Shown: piece after piece, positions 20,816-31,232 of the stretch | How positions within the stretch are numbered: position 1 is the stretch's first letter | Layout: every line of letters starts with the position of its first letter | Source of the DNA: Saccharospirillum impatiens DSM 12546 | Lineage (GTDB): Bacteria > Pseudomonadota > Gammaproteobacteria > Pseudomonadales > Natronospirillaceae | NCBI RefSeq assembly: GCF_000423605.1 | Contig: NZ_AUIH01000002.1 | Location: 186,001 to 250,000 of the forward strand | Length of the DNA: 64,000 nucleotides | Reading direction: 5' to 3' | Notes under the pieces: generated by a model | What the model was told of the DNA's origin: nothing | Database searches by the model: none | The model's input: the letters and a program-made list of their open reading frames with translations, nothing else | Translations under genes and position numbers: made by a program

Positions 20816-22018
20816 TCAGTTTGCTCGCCGGCGGTCAATTTCACGCAAAATCTGATCAGTCAGACTTCGCACTTCACTGCTCGACAAGTTATTCACATTG
20901 GATCCGGATCCGGTCGGGCTCAGAACCTGGCCGGATGGCGTCTGTCCGCCCGAAGCGTTGTTACGCAACTGATCCAGTGGCAGATACATCATGTTGTTAC
21001 CACCTTCGACATCCACCAACACCTTATTGGTATTTGCATAGATGCGTGAAATGGATTCAAGGTAGAGACGTTCGCGCGTCACTTCCGGTGATTCACTGTA
21101 GGCACCCAGGATGTCGGTAAAACGGTCCGCTTCACCTGTTGCGTTAGCAACCACTTGCTCACGATAGGCCTGAGCTTCTTCCAACTGACGACGCGCCTGA
21201 CCCTGAGCTACCGGTAAAATCTGGTTGGCATAGGCCTGGGCTTCGTTGATCAGCCGTTGCTGGTCCTCTCGGGCGGTGATCACATCATCGAACGCGGCTT
21301 GCACTTGGTTCGGAGGCGAGGTGTCGTTGATGTTCAACTGCGCCAGTTCAATACCCACGTCATAGAGGTTCAGGTAGTTCTGCAAACGCTGACGCACCGA
21401 CACCTGAATCTGGTCTCGACCGACGGTCAGTGCCTGCTCCAGTGTGGCGGAGCCAATGACATGGCGCAGAGCTGATTCGGCGGCGTTCGCCAGGCTGGTT
21501 TCCGGCTGCTGCACATTCAGCGCGAACTTTTCAGCATCCGCAGCACGGTATTCTACCGACATGGTCACAGATACAATGTTCTCGTCTCCGGTGAGCATAC
21601 TTTCCTGCAAGCGGAGGCTTCGAACTTCGGTAACGTTTACTTTCTGATCAATCTGATCGATGAACGGTACCTTGAAATGCAAACCTGGCAACTGAACGCT
21701 GCTGAATTCGCCCAGACGGAGAACAACCGCCCGCTCGGATTCATCGACTGTATAAATCGAGTCATAGGCGGCGTAAGCCACAAACACCACCAGTAAAATA
21801 CCGAAAATGGCCCCAATGCTGGCACCGGAACCACCAGTGCCACCGGATCCACCGCCGCCTTTCTTTTTGCCGCCGCCGAGCCACTTATTCAGTTTCTCAT
21901 TGACCTGCTTGAAAATTTCATCCAGATCTGGCGGGCCATCGTTGCCTTTACGGCGCCGGTTCCCCCAGGGATCCTGATCGTTATTGTTGTTGCCATTTGG
22001 TGGTTCATTCCACGCCAT
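20816..22018 (-). CDS. hflK: FtsH protease regulator HflK
   Basis: A 400-residue partner of HflC. A Gly/Asn-rich cytoplasmic N-terminus (MAWNEPPNGNN through GPPDLDEIF) leads to a transmembrane helix near 80-100 and a periplasmic SPFH domain beginning VDESERAVVLRLGEF; the C-terminus is polar. The start at 22018 is chosen from the conserved MAWN N-terminus and GGAG six bases upstream; the frame extends 23 codons further without support. It follows hflX by 65 bp. Confidence 0.95.
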   Translation of the reverse strand: MAWNEPPNGNNNNDQDPWGNRRRKGNDGPPDLDEIFKQVNEKLNKWLGGGKKKGGGGSGGTGGSGASIGAIFGILLVVFVAYAAYDSIYTVDESERAVVLRLGEFSSVQLPGLHFKVPFIDQIDQKVNVTEVRSLRLQESMLTGDENIVSVTMSVEYRAADAEKFALNVQQPETSLANAAESALRHVIGSATLEQALTVGRDQIQVSVRQRLQNYLNLYDVGIELAQLNINDTSPPNQVQAAFDDVITAREDQQRLINEAQAYANQILPVAQGQARRQLEEAQAYREQVVANATGEADRFTDILGAYSESPEVTRERLYLESISRIYANTNKVLVDVEGGNNMMYLPLDQLRNNASGGQTPSGQVLSPTGSGSNVNNLSSSEVRSLTDQILREIDRRRAN

Positions 22019-22083
22019 GGTCATCTCCGTTTTCAAATGATAAAGGGTTGGGTTGATGATCGTCGGCCGATAGCCGATAACCG

Positions 22084-23397
22084 TCACAACTCAAAAAATT
22101 CCCGGGGTTCGCTAACACCGAACCGCTCTGCATCGAGGCCGTTTTTCTTCAGCAACTGTTTTAGGTCTTTCTTCTGGATTCGTATATCCAGGACCGACAG
22201 CCCCTGTGCATCATAATCCTCAGACAGTACCGCATTGTACTGATAGAGTGCAGCCCTTAAAGCCGATTCGTTCGGTTTCAGGCTGATTTTACGTGCAATA
22301 ATCTCATCACCAAGGCACTCAGCAATGGCCTGTTGAATCAATGCCAGTCCCTGACCCGACTGTGCGGACACCCAGACCCGCACCGGTCGGCCCTGGTCAT
22401 CCCGTTCAATGGCCGGGGCAAAATCGTCCAACAGGTCAATCTTATTGAAGATTTCCAGTCGGGGCAGGTCCATCGAGCCAATTTCTTCCAGTACCAGCTC
22501 AACCTGCTCCATATTCTCTATACGGTCTTCATCAGCACAATCGACCACATGTAACAGCAAATCGGCATCGGCGGTCTCCTGCAAGGTCGCTTTAAACGCC
22601 TGTACCAACTTATGCGGCAAATGCCGGATAAAACCCACGGTGTCGGCTAATACAACATCGCCCATATCGGGAATGCTCAGTCGACGCAACGTGGGGTCAA
22701 GGGTGGCAAATAGCTGGTCGGCCGCGTACACCTCGGCCTGCGTCAGGGCGTTAAACAGCGTTGACTTGCCGGCGTTGGTGTAACCCACCAGCGAGATGGT
22801 CGGCGTATCCGACCGGGTTCTCGCGCGTCGACCCTGGTCACGCTGCTTCTCTACCTTTTCGAGCCGACGATGAATGGTACTGATGCGCACTTGAAGCAAC
22901 CGCCGGTCGGTTTCCAGCTGGGTTTCACCGGGGCCTCGCAACCCAATCCCGCCCTTCTGACGTTCCAGGTGGGTCCAGCCACGCACCAGCCGGGTACTCT
23001 GGTACTGCAACTGAGCCAGCTCGACCTGAAGCTTGCCTTCATGGGTGCGCGCGCGCTGAGCAAAGATATCAAGAATGAGCCCGGTTCTGTCCAGCACCCG
23101 GCACTCGACCGCGCGCTCGACATTACGCTCCTGAGAAGGCGACAAAGTATGGTTGAACAACACCACCTCAGCCCCGGTAGCCTCAACCGCCGCCTTGATT
23201 TCTTCCAGCTTGCCCGACCCGACAAAGTACTTCGGGTGCGGCGCCGATCGGGACCCGCCAAGCGTAGCCACGGGCGTGGCGCCGGCAGAGGTCACCAGCT
23301 CTTCGAATTCCCGGGGGTCTTCCCGGTTGGCAGATTCGGGAAAATCGACGTGGACCAATACCGCTCGGTCCCCGCCTTCGACACGTTCAAAAAACAA
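22084..23397 (-). CDS. hflX: Ribosome-associated GTPase HflX
   Basis: A 437-residue translational GTPase that splits stalled or hibernating ribosomes. The N-terminal HflX domain contains PHPKYFVGSGK and the glycine-rich linker GGIGLRGPGETQLE. The G domain has G1 GYTNAGKST, G3 DTVGF and G4 NKID. The C-terminal domain ends in EFFEL. The start codon is TTG, placed by GGAGAG upstream and by agreement with the usual MF-R N-terminus. It lies between hfq and hflK, as in enterics. Confidence 0.96.
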   Translation of the reverse strand: MFFERVEGGDRAVLVHVDFPESANREDPREFEELVTSAGATPVATLGGSRSAPHPKYFVGSGKLEEIKAAVEATGAEVVLFNHTLSPSQERNVERAVECRVLDRTGLILDIFAQRARTHEGKLQVELAQLQYQSTRLVRGWTHLERQKGGIGLRGPGETQLETDRRLLQVRISTIHRRLEKVEKQRDQGRRARTRSDTPTISLVGYTNAGKSTLFNALTQAEVYAADQLFATLDPTLRRLSIPDMGDVVLADTVGFIRHLPHKLVQAFKATLQETADADLLLHVVDCADEDRIENMEQVELVLEEIGSMDLPRLEIFNKIDLLDDFAPAIERDDQGRPVRVWVSAQSGQGLALIQQAIAECLGDEIIARKISLKPNESALRAALYQYNAVLSEDYDAQGLSVLDIRIQKKDLKQLLKKNGLDAERFGVSEPREFFEL

Positions 23398-23450
23398 TCA
23401 GACTCTCCGATACCCGGACATTGACCGGGCTAACCTGCATGACGGCGTCA

Positions 23451-23693
23451 TCACTCGATGGTGACTTCTTCGCTTTCATGAGGAATTTTAACATTACGTG
23501 CTGGTACCACAGTGGAAATGGCGTGTTTGTAGACCATCTGGCTCACGGTGTTTTTCAGCAGGATGACAAACTGGTCAAAGCTCTCAATCTGCCCTTGCAG
23601 CTTGATGCCATTCACCAGAAAGATTGAAACTGGAATACGTTCTTTCCGCAGCGCATTGAGGAAAGGGTCTTGTAACGAATGCCCCTTTGACAT
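23451..23693 (-). CDS. hfq: RNA chaperone Hfq
   Basis: An 80-residue Sm-like protein that forms hexamers and pairs small RNAs with mRNAs. Sm1 (residues about 8-50, including [16 protein letters not shown] and the distal-face residues) and Sm2 with the YKHA motif at about 55-58 are complete; the C-terminal tail is short, as in pseudomonads. AAAGGAG precedes the ATG. It sits between miaA and hflX, its classical location. Confidence 0.98.
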   Translation of the reverse strand: MSKGHSLQDPFLNALRKERIPVSIFLVNGIKLQGQIESFDQFVILLKNTVSQMVYKHAISTVVPARNVKIPHESEEVTIE

Positions 23694-23715
23694 GTCGAAC
23701 TCCTTTTAACGAAGG

Positions 23716-23721
23716 ATTATA
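23716..23721 (-). promoter_or_regulatory. Candidate -10 box for hfq
   Basis: A perfect TATAAT on the minus strand, 22 bases before the hfq ATG, would start transcription about 16 bases upstream of the gene. No good -35 is seen at 16-18 bp. It falls in the 328-bp miaA-hfq gap, which otherwise shows no assigned feature. Confidence 0.35.
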
Positions 23722-24021
23722 GTAATCGTTTATGGGCATTCCGACAGTGCCGAACGTCACTGGACATTCAAGCACCCGGCTTGCCGTGGATGGATTGCTC
23801 CAGCGTCACCATTGACACCATAGCCTGACTGGCATGTTTCGCACACCCGGCCTAAACCGGATGGTCTGAACCCTTACTGGTCAGGCTTGCGTGCCCCGGG
23901 TCGACAAAAAGTCTGGGTTGTCACGATCGGGCCGGCAAACGCCCGCCAGATCACTCCACAATCCGCAAGATATTGTGGAATTGTAGGCGAATTTCAAGCT
24001 GATGTGGATGCAATTCGTCTA

Positions 24022-25017
24022 CTAAAGTCCCGATTTACGCAAGATTTGCCACGCCTGGTCAATAATGCGGCGATCCCCGTCGGCACCGACCGGGTCCAAC
24101 ACCGCCAGCTCCGGCCATTTGCGCAGCCAGGTCAGTTGCCGTTTTGCCAGCTGACGAGTGGCCGCTACCCCGGTGTCGATCAGCGTTGAATGGTCGATCT
24201 GGCCTTCCAGGTACTGCCACATTTGCCGGTAACCTACGGCCCGGATACTGGGCAAGTCCGGATGCAGGTCTCCTCTCGCCATCAGCGCGCGTACTTCCTG
24301 CTCAAAACCCTGATCCAGCATCTGACGGAACCGCAACGCTATGCGCTCATGCAAAACGGTTCGATCAGAGGGAATGACGGCCAGTTGTAGCAGGCGCCAG
24401 GGAAACGCATCGGCGGCCTGGTCGGCCAGACGACCCTTGCCGTCGTTCACGGATTCAGCCCAGAACGCTGAGATAGGCCGGCCACTCACCCGGTAGACTT
24501 CCAGAGCGCGCACGACTCGCTGTGGATTTTGGCGGTCTATGCCCGCGAACGCCCTGGGGTCAACCCGCTCCAACTCGTGAAGCAAGGGTGCCAGGCCTTC
24601 ATTGTCCAATTGCGCCAACAACGCCTTGCGCACCACTTCGTCGGCCGGTGGCATATCAGCCATTGGCTCAACCAATGCTTTAAAGTAGAGCATGGTTCCG
24701 CCCGTCAGCAAGGGAATCCGGCCCCGTTGCTGAATATCGTTCATGACGCCCAGGGCATCGGTTCGAAACCGGGCAGCGCTGTAACTGTCGGCCGGGTCGC
24801 AGATATCGATCAGATGGTGAGGTGCCCGCTTCAGAGTGGCCGCATCCGGCTTGGCGGTGCCAATATCCATTCCGCGAAACACCTGGGCTGAGTCCACACT
24901 GATGATCTCGTACTGCCCGGAGTCCACCAGCGACAGTGCCAGATTGGTTTTGCCTGCCGCTGTTGGCCCCATCAGGAACACAGCGGCTGGTTTGTCCGTG
25001 GGTACCTGTGGACTCAC
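24022..25017 (-). CDS. miaA: tRNA dimethylallyltransferase
   Basis: Adds a dimethylallyl group to A37 of tRNAs that read U-initial codons. The 331 residues show the P-loop GPTAAGKTNLA (about 17-27), the DSAQVFRGMDIGTAKP motif (about 41-56), the HHLID region, and a C-terminal segment RQLAKRQLTWLRKW. The start is GTG, immediately adjacent to the mutL stop (TAG then GTG), which implies translational coupling. The neighbouring mutL and hfq are its usual partners. Confidence 0.96.
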   Translation of the reverse strand: MSPQVPTDKPAAVFLMGPTAAGKTNLALSLVDSGQYEIISVDSAQVFRGMDIGTAKPDAATLKRAPHHLIDICDPADSYSAARFRTDALGVMNDIQQRGRIPLLTGGTMLYFKALVEPMADMPPADEVVRKALLAQLDNEGLAPLLHELERVDPRAFAGIDRQNPQRVVRALEVYRVSGRPISAFWAESVNDGKGRLADQAADAFPWRLLQLAVIPSDRTVLHERIALRFRQMLDQGFEQEVRALMARGDLHPDLPSIRAVGYRQMWQYLEGQIDHSTLIDTGVAATRQLAKRQLTWLRKWPELAVLDPVGADGDRRIIDQAWQILRKSGL

Positions 25018-26901
25018 CTATCGCCCCCTTAGAAACAGTTTGTCGAGGTCATCAAGCGATAGCTGGGTCCAGGTGGGGCGGCCATGGTTGCATTGGCCGC
25101 TTCGTTCAGTGCGCTCCATGTCCCGCAATAAAGCATTCATTTCGGGAATGGTCAGCTTACGATTGGCGCGTACCGAACCATGGCAAGCCATGCTGGACAA
25201 TATCTCGTCGCGCCGGGCTACAATGGCATCCGAGGTCTCATGCTCCATAAAATCGGCCAGAACCGACCTCACCAGTGGTTCAACATCGGCCTGCTGGAGA
25301 TACACGGGTGTCTGGCGAACAATCAGAGTATCCGGCCCCAGCCGCTCGATCACCATGCCGAACTGCACCAGCAAATGCCCAAATTCCTCGGCAACATTCG
25401 CTTCGCGCTCACTGACCGAGAGTTTCTGGGGCACCAGAACCGGTTGGGCCTGCAGGCCTTGCTGATCGTATTGACGCTTCATCCGCTCGTAGGTGATGCG
25501 TTCATGGGCGGCGTGCATGTCCACCACAACCAGCCCGTGCTGACTTTGCGACAGAATAAAAATACCGTGCAACTGAGCCACGGCGAATCCCAGCGGGGGC
25601 ATGTCGCCATCGGCATCCGGCAATGGCTGAGCCGGCCGATCCCAGGCGCCCGGCGCCGGGTGTTCAGGCGATGACCCGGCAGGAGCGGGATACAACGCCT
25701 GATAAAACCCGATCTGATCCGCAACAGACGCAGGCTGTGTGGCACCGGCGGAATGATCATAGCCACCCCCGTGCACCGGCGGCGACATATCCATACGCTG
25801 CTGCCCGGCAAACTCTCCTGCCATTGTACCCGTGGCCTGGGGACGCAGCCCCTGCGGAGACGATGACTGTGCCCGGGAAGGATCATTGTCTGCATCGGGC
25901 CGAACTTGCGCCAGTGCCCGGTGCAACTGCCTGAACAGGAAGTCATGCACCAGGCGCTGGTCGCGAAAGCGGACTTCGTGTTTGGTGGGGTGAACATTAA
26001 CGTCAACGCCGCCCGGATCGAGTTGCAAATACAATACAAAGCAAGGCTGGCGGCCGTGGTAGAGCACGTCCCGATAGGCTTGCTTCACCGCATGCGAGAT
26101 CACTTTGTCGCGCACCACCCGACCATTAACGAAGAAATATTGCATGTCCGCCATCGACCGGGAAAACGTTGGCAATCCCACCCAGCCAGTTAAGTGCAAA
26201 CCCGCCGCTTCAGCGTCTATCACCAGCGCATTGTTCATGAAGTCCGGGCTGAGCAACTGAGCCACCCGACGCTCCTGCTCGGCCTGAGTGGTCGCCGGGC
26301 GCAGTGAGTGAATCGTCCGGTTGTTGTGGCGCAAACTGAAACCAACATCAAATCGTGCCAGTGCCTGTCGCTTTACGACCTCTTCCAGGTGGTTGTACTC
26401 GGTTTTCTCAGTGCGCATGAACTTGCGCCGAGCCGGCGTGTTAAAAAACAGATCGCGGACCTCAACGGTGGTTCCGTCGGTATGGGCGGCCGGTAGAATT
26501 TCAGTGTTCATGTCCTGGCCGTGGGTATTTACCTGCCAGGCCTCAGACTGCTCGGCCGGCTTCGAGGTCAGCATCAGGCGCGACACTGAGGCAATACTCG
26601 CCAGTGCTTCACCGCGAAAACCGAGCGAGGCTACCGCTTCCAGTTCATCCAGATTATGAATCTTCGAGGTAGCGTGGCGATTCAACGCCATCGCCAGATC
26701 CTCCCGGACAATACCCGAGCCGTTGTCGCGGATGCGCATCAGCTTGACGCCACCCTGCTCGACTTCGACATCGATGCGGTTTGCCTTTGCATCCAGACTG
26801 TTCTCGACCAGTTCCTTCACCACCGAAGCGGGCCGTTCAACCACCTCACCCGCCGCTATCTGGTTCGCCAGCCGGGGAGAGAGCGTTAGTATTCGACGCA
26901 T
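25018..26901 (-). CDS. mutL: DNA mismatch repair protein MutL
   Basis: A 627-residue GHKL ATPase that couples MutS mismatch recognition to strand removal. N-terminal motifs: ELVENSLDA (about 32-40), DNGSGI (about 58-63) and [11 protein letters not shown] Pro/Gln-rich linker (about 330-430) leads to the C-terminal dimerisation domain. That domain contains DMHA-X2-E-X4-E, close to the metal-binding DQHA-X2-E-X4-E of endonuclease-type MutL, and also [11 protein letters not shown] and CNHGRPTW. It may therefore nick DNA itself, unlike E. coli MutL. The start at 26901 is chosen from [18 protein letters not shown]. Confidence 0.96.
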   Translation of the reverse strand: MRRILTLSPRLANQIAAGEVVERPASVVKELVENSLDAKANRIDVEVEQGGVKLMRIRDNGSGIVREDLAMALNRHATSKIHNLDELEAVASLGFRGEALASIASVSRLMLTSKPAEQSEAWQVNTHGQDMNTEILPAAHTDGTTVEVRDLFFNTPARRKFMRTEKTEYNHLEEVVKRQALARFDVGFSLRHNNRTIHSLRPATTQAEQERRVAQLLSPDFMNNALVIDAEAAGLHLTGWVGLPTFSRSMADMQYFFVNGRVVRDKVISHAVKQAYRDVLYHGRQPCFVLYLQLDPGGVDVNVHPTKHEVRFRDQRLVHDFLFRQLHRALAQVRPDADNDPSRAQSSSPQGLRPQATGTMAGEFAGQQRMDMSPPVHGGGYDHSAGATQPASVADQIGFYQALYPAPAGSSPEHPAPGAWDRPAQPLPDADGDMPPLGFAVAQLHGIFILSQSQHGLVVVDMHAAHERITYERMKRQYDQQGLQAQPVLVPQKLSVSEREANVAEEFGHLLVQFGMVIERLGPDTLIVRQTPVYLQQADVEPLVRSVLADFMEHETSDAIVARRDEILSSMACHGSVRANRKLTIPEMNALLRDMERTERSGQCNHGRPTWTQLSLDDLDKLFLRGR

Positions 26902-26962
26902 ACCAGAACCTTTACTGTCTCTAATTTGGGTGTTCGCCACCACTGAGCGCCAGGGAGTCTCC

Positions 26963-28318
26963 CTAACCCTGGGGGATCAGAATCACCTGACCGATACGAA
27001 TGGCCGAGCCGTTCAACTGATTCACTTCGCGCAACCGGCTGACCGAGGTGTTGTTGCGCGAGGCAATACCCGACAACGTATCACCACTGACCACAACATA
27101 GCGCCGCAAGGTACCCGCCTCACGCTTCTGCCAGGCGACCCAGGTACCCGGTGGCGGATTACTTTCGAACCAATGAGTCACGCCTTGTCGAATGGCGGTT
27201 GCCAGTTGCCTGCGATAACCCGCCGAACCGAGATTCGCCTCTTCCGTCGGGTTGGAAATAAACCCGGTCTCGACCAGTACCGAGGGCACATCCGGCGATT
27301 TCAAAACCGCGAAACCCGCCTGCTCGACACTGGCTTTGTGCATGCGCGCCACTTGTTTCATCTGGCCTAGAATGTTGTTGCCCACATCGAGACTTGATCT
27401 CAGCGTCGCCGTCATCGACAGGTCAACCAGCACGGAGCGCAGCACCTCATCCTTATCTTCCAGGCTAATGCCGTTCACACCGCCGATAACATCCGCCGCA
27501 TTTTCCTGGTTTGCCAGATACCCCGCCATAGCCGAGGTCGCGCCACTTGAAGACAAGGCAAACACCGACGCCCCCGACGCCCGGGGGTTGGTAAAGGCAT
27601 CCGCATGGATGGAGATAAACAGGTCAGCCCGCTTTTCACGCGCCAGTTCCCGCCGACGTTGCAGTGACAGATAGTAGTCGCCGGTTCTCATCAGCACGGG
27701 CTCATAGCCGCGCAGGTCGTCCATTTGGTTATAGAGTTCACGGGCAATGGCCAGTACGACGTCTTTTTCACGCGTCCCCCTTGGGCCAATCGCCCCCGGG
27801 TCTTCACCACCGTGTCCGGCATCGATGGCAATAACGATGTTACGTTGCTGGTTTGACAGATCATCAGCGCTGCGACTGACTTGTCGTTCGCTGGGCTCCA
27901 TGGAAAGACCAGGCGGCCGTTCCAGATCGAGCACGAGACGATGGCCATATTGTTCATTGGGGCGCAGAACAAAGCTGCGCGGGTTCAATTGAGTCGACAA
28001 ATCGAGCACCACACGCAGCTCTCCGCCCTCGCGTTGAGCACTGCGAATGCGTGAGACGCCGCTATTGTCCAGCGCCAGGCTGGCCAGGTTAATACCCAGC
28101 GACACATCACTGATGTCTACCACTACCCGACTCGGGTTCGACAACACAAACACCCTGTGTTCAACCGGTCCACTCAGGTCAAATACCAGGCGGGTGTTGT
28201 CTGGCGCCGGCCAAATACGGGCGTCCTCTATTTCAGTGGCGCTGACACCACCGGGAATAACGACCATACCCATCAGGAAACCCAAGGGCATCGCCAGGCT
28301 CATAAACCACTGTTTCAT
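26963..28318 (-). CDS. amiB: N-acetylmuramoyl-L-alanine amidase with AMIN and LysM domains
   Basis: A periplasmic peptidoglycan hydrolase that splits septal wall during daughter-cell separation. The 451 residues comprise a signal peptide (1-27), an AMIN localisation domain (about 30-130), a zinc Amidase_3 domain (about 170-390) with [21 protein letters not shown] and the ETGFISN motif, and a C-terminal LysM ([17 protein letters not shown]) that binds glycan. Position between tsaE and mutL matches amiB. Activation by a LytM factor is known for the family; none is encoded here. Confidence 0.94.
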   Translation of the reverse strand: MKQWFMSLAMPLGFLMGMVVIPGGVSATEIEDARIWPAPDNTRLVFDLSGPVEHRVFVLSNPSRVVVDISDVSLGINLASLALDNSGVSRIRSAQREGGELRVVLDLSTQLNPRSFVLRPNEQYGHRLVLDLERPPGLSMEPSERQVSRSADDLSNQQRNIVIAIDAGHGGEDPGAIGPRGTREKDVVLAIARELYNQMDDLRGYEPVLMRTGDYYLSLQRRRELAREKRADLFISIHADAFTNPRASGASVFALSSSGATSAMAGYLANQENAADVIGGVNGISLEDKDEVLRSVLVDLSMTATLRSSLDVGNNILGQMKQVARMHKASVEQAGFAVLKSPDVPSVLVETGFISNPTEEANLGSAGYRRQLATAIRQGVTHWFESNPPPGTWVAWQKREAGTLRRYVVVSGDTLSGIASRNNTSVSRLREVNQLNGSAIRIGQVILIPQG

Positions 28319-28387
28319 TTACTGTCCCATTACCAATTGCATCGTGCCAAACACCAGGCTCGTACCCGAAACAAGGAGATTCCATTG

Positions 28388-28415
28388 AAATCAATAACAT
28401 CCAAATCATTGATTT
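28388..28415. promoter_or_regulatory. AT-rich inverted repeat upstream of amiB
   Basis: AAATCAAT (28388-28395) and ATTGATTT (28408-28415) are exact inverted repeats with a 12-base spacer, in a markedly AT-rich 160-bp gap between tsaE and amiB. It could be an operator or a weak hairpin; no regulator is implied. Confidence 0.25.
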
Positions 28416-28477
28416 TTAAAAATAATAATTTTGTAAAACGTTCGCGCGAGTGTTTTAAAAACAGATAGAAACGGGCT

Positions 28478-28984
28478 CTATTTCTCCCAGCTAGTCAGCC
28501 TTTTCGGCAGTTGCTGCTGCAATAAGTCAACCATGCGTTTTCCCGCAGAAGTGGCGCTTTCGAACCTGAGCAGACGACCGTCACTGCCATCAAGAGCCCC
28601 GGCATCGCTGAAATGTACCACGACATCGGCTGCTGGTAACACGCCCGCGCCCCGTTCCGGCCACTCTATGAGCCACAGGGCGTTGGGCAGCAGATAATCG
28701 CGCAGCCCCATAAACTCCAGCTCTTCGGCATCGGCCAGTCGGTACAGGTCGAAATGAACCACGGTAATGTCGTTGCACTCATAGGGTTCAAGCAGCGTGT
28801 AAGTCGGGCTCTTGACCTTACCCGACCAGCCGCAGGCTTGAATCACAGACCGGCTCAGGGTGGTTTTGCCCATGCCCAGAGTACCGTCGAGATAGACAAT
28901 ACCCCCGCCATTGGCACGCAACGCCGATGCCAGACACTGCCCGACAGACGCCATCTCAACTTCACTGACAGTGATCGACAACAC
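28478..28984 (-). CDS. tsaE: tRNA threonylcarbamoyladenosine biosynthesis ATPase TsaE
   Basis: A 168-residue P-loop ATPase that works with TsaB, TsaC and TsaD to make t6A37 in ANN-decoding tRNAs. Walker A is GTLGMGKTT (about 34-42), followed by the conserved KSPTYTLLEPY and HFDLYRLADAEELEFMG, and WPERG. The protein is slightly longer than average at the C-terminus. It heads the conserved tsaE-amiB-mutL-miaA cluster and is divergent from queG. The nnr (yjeF) gene usual in enterics is absent here. Confidence 0.95.
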   Translation of the reverse strand: MLSITVSEVEMASVGQCLASALRANGGGIVYLDGTLGMGKTTLSRSVIQACGWSGKVKSPTYTLLEPYECNDITVVHFDLYRLADAEELEFMGLRDYLLPNALWLIEWPERGAGVLPAADVVVHFSDAGALDGSDGRLLRFESATSAGKRMVDLLQQQLPKRLTSWEK

Positions 28985-29245
28985 GATGTTCTGTTTCTCC
29001 GTTCGTGGTTTACCGGCAATATTCGGTTAGGGTTTGACTCGCCTGGCAGCAGGCTGGCTCCCCTCACGCATTCTGGCTGTGTGCCTTACATACCGAACAT
29101 CACGGATGGATCACTTGCCCGGACATTTCGCGCACAAACGCGCAAAGTGTAACATCAACGTGCCACGGGTGCGGAACCCATGGGTTGTCTAACCCGGTTT
29201 ATGGCCGCACACTTTACACCCTGCTTCCAAACTGGCTATCGCTTC

Positions 29246-30331
29246 ATGCCCGCTGACACCCAAATCGTTCCAAGTCTGGATCTGATTCACCTGACAGAAC
29301 GGATCAAATCCGAAGCGACATCGCTCGGCTTTCAATCAGCCCACATCGGCTCCGGGAATACCGAGGCGCATCAGGCGCGCTATGAGGCCTGGCTGGATGC
29401 AGGCTATAACGGCAGCATGAGCTGGATGGCTCGAAACCTGGACAAACGATTCGACGCCAGCAAATTGCATTCAGGCACCCTTAGGTCCATTTCAGTACGC
29501 ATGGACTACCGGCCCGAGGGCGACATGCAAGCCGCACTGGACGACCCCAATCGAGCCTACATCTCCCGCTATGCACTCGGCCGCGACTATCACAAGCTGA
29601 TGCGCAAACGCCTGACTCAACTGGGTAAATCGATAGAGTCCTGGGTTGGAGAGCACGGCTACAGAGCCTTTGTTGACAGCGCACCGGTTCTCGAACGACA
29701 GCTCGCTCAGCAAAGTGGTATGGGCTGGCTTGGCAAAAATACCCTGCTGCTCAACCAGCAGGCCGGCAGCTATTTTTTTCTGGGCGAACTGTTTACCAAC
29801 TTGCCTTTGCCGCTGGACACACCGTTCGAAACACAGCACTGCGGCAGCTGTAATCGCTGCCTGACCGATTGCCCGACCGATGCTTTCGTGGAGGCCGGCG
29901 TGCTGGACGCGCGCAAGTGCATCAGTTACCTGACCATAGAACACAGTGGCCCGATTCCGGTCGAATTGCGCAGCAAAATGGGCAACCGCATTTATGGCTG
30001 TGACGATTGCCAGATCGTCTGCCCGTTCAACAGCTTCAGTGAACCCACCCGTGAAGCCGACTTTCAGCCTCGTCATTCACTGGATAACATCAGTTTACTG
30101 ACTCTGTTCAACTGGGACGAAACCACCTTCCTGAGCAACACCGAAGGGTCCGCCATTCGACGCATAGGCTTTGAACAATGGCAGCGCAATCTGGCCGTGG
30201 CCCTGGGTAACGCGCCCACCAGCGCTGCCATTATTGCGGCTTTGCAGCGTCGACTCCCCGAGGCAAGCCCGTTGGTTCAGGAACATATTCAGTGGGCTTT
30301 GTCGCAACATAATCACTTGCCGGCCGTTTGA
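29246..30331 (+). CDS. queG: Epoxyqueuosine reductase
   Basis: Reduces epoxyqueuosine to queuosine in tRNA, using cobalamin and two 4Fe-4S clusters. Features: the cobalamin/substrate region with FVDSAPVLERQLA, the first ferredoxin-like cluster CGSCNRCLTDCPTDAF, and the second with CDDCQIVCP. A HEAT-like C-terminus (SAIRRIGFEQWQRNLAVALGN) is kept. The start at 29246 (361 aa) fits family length; ATGs at 29180 and 29204 are also in frame, and none has a strong ribosome-binding site. It is divergent from tsaE. Confidence 0.93.
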   Translation: MPADTQIVPSLDLIHLTERIKSEATSLGFQSAHIGSGNTEAHQARYEAWLDAGYNGSMSWMARNLDKRFDASKLHSGTLRSISVRMDYRPEGDMQAALDDPNRAYISRYALGRDYHKLMRKRLTQLGKSIESWVGEHGYRAFVDSAPVLERQLAQQSGMGWLGKNTLLLNQQAGSYFFLGELFTNLPLPLDTPFETQHCGSCNRCLTDCPTDAFVEAGVLDARKCISYLTIEHSGPIPVELRSKMGNRIYGCDDCQIVCPFNSFSEPTREADFQPRHSLDNISLLTLFNWDETTFLSNTEGSAIRRIGFEQWQRNLAVALGNAPTSAAIIAALQRRLPEASPLVQEHIQWALSQHNHLPAV

Positions 30332-30428
30332 GATATCCCAGGTTCAGCGATACGATACCCCAACCTCAATTAAAGGCTGTTCATGTGTCTGTCGAATACC
30401 CCTCCGATGCTGTAAAGCGACTCGCCCA

Positions 30429-31232
30429 ATGCGCCTGTTAAGACGCCTGGTGCGTTTGCTCGGCCTGGTGGGTGCTTTGATTCTGGGCATTTTTCTGATT
30501 TTGGGTCACGACCTCGGCCGACGCCTTGGCTGGCTCGACCGGCACAGCAAACACCTGCTGGCACAATGGTGGTATTCCCGGCTATTGCGGGTTATGAGGG
30601 TGGAAGTCAGTCTGTTACAGGCACCGGACCAGGCGCGCGGGCTGATCGCGGCCAATCACATCAGTTGGCTGGACATTCCGGTTCTGGGCAGCGTTCTACC
30701 CACCTACTTTCTGGCCAAGATCGAAGTGGGGCAGATTCCCGTCATCGGCTGGCTTGCTCGCCGGGGCGGCACCCTATTCATTCACCGGGGCAAGAGTCAG
30801 CACGCCGAAGTTCTTACCTTGATGCAAGCATTGATGAGACAGGGCGGCGGAGACCGGTACCTGACCTTTTTCCCGGAAGCCACCACGGGTCCGGGAGATC
30901 GGTTACGCCCATTCCACCCCCGCCTGTTTGCAGCCGCTATTGAGACGGCTTTACCCGTGGTTCCGGTTGCGATCCGCTACAGCAGCGACGACCCGAACCA
31001 TCCCATCATCCCTTATGGCGAGGAATCCATGGCCTCAAATATTATGCGGGTATTGGGCGAAAAACAGATAACCGTTGAGGTAAGCGCACTGCCAGCACTG
31101 GCCAGTGAAGCCTGCTCCCGCAGGCAATTAGCGGACCAGGCGAGACTGGCCATTGCGCTATCACTCAGGATTCCCGCAACGCCCTTACCCGGCGCTCGAT
31201 CAAATCGCTCCGCTGCGGCGCCAGAACCATGA
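30429..31232 (+). CDS. PlsC-type lysophospholipid acyltransferase
   Basis: A 267-residue membrane-bound acyltransferase of the 1-acylglycerol-3-phosphate/lyso-ornithine family. An N-terminal hydrophobic helix (about 8-26) precedes the catalytic NHISWLD motif (His77, Asp82) and the FPEATT motif (Glu150), which stand for H-X4-D and FPEGT. Substrate cannot be told from sequence. The frame continues upstream into queG, but homology begins at 30429, a weakly supported ATG. Its last 68 bases overlap the 3' end of convergent yigZ. Confidence 0.85.
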   Translation: MRLLRRLVRLLGLVGALILGIFLILGHDLGRRLGWLDRHSKHLLAQWWYSRLLRVMRVEVSLLQAPDQARGLIAANHISWLDIPVLGSVLPTYFLAKIEVGQIPVIGWLARRGGTLFIHRGKSQHAEVLTLMQALMRQGGGDRYLTFFPEATTGPGDRLRPFHPRLFAAAIETALPVVPVAIRYSSDDPNHPIIPYGEESMASNIMRVLGEKQITVEVSALPALASEACSRRQLADQARLAIALSLRIPATPLPGARSNRSAAAPEP

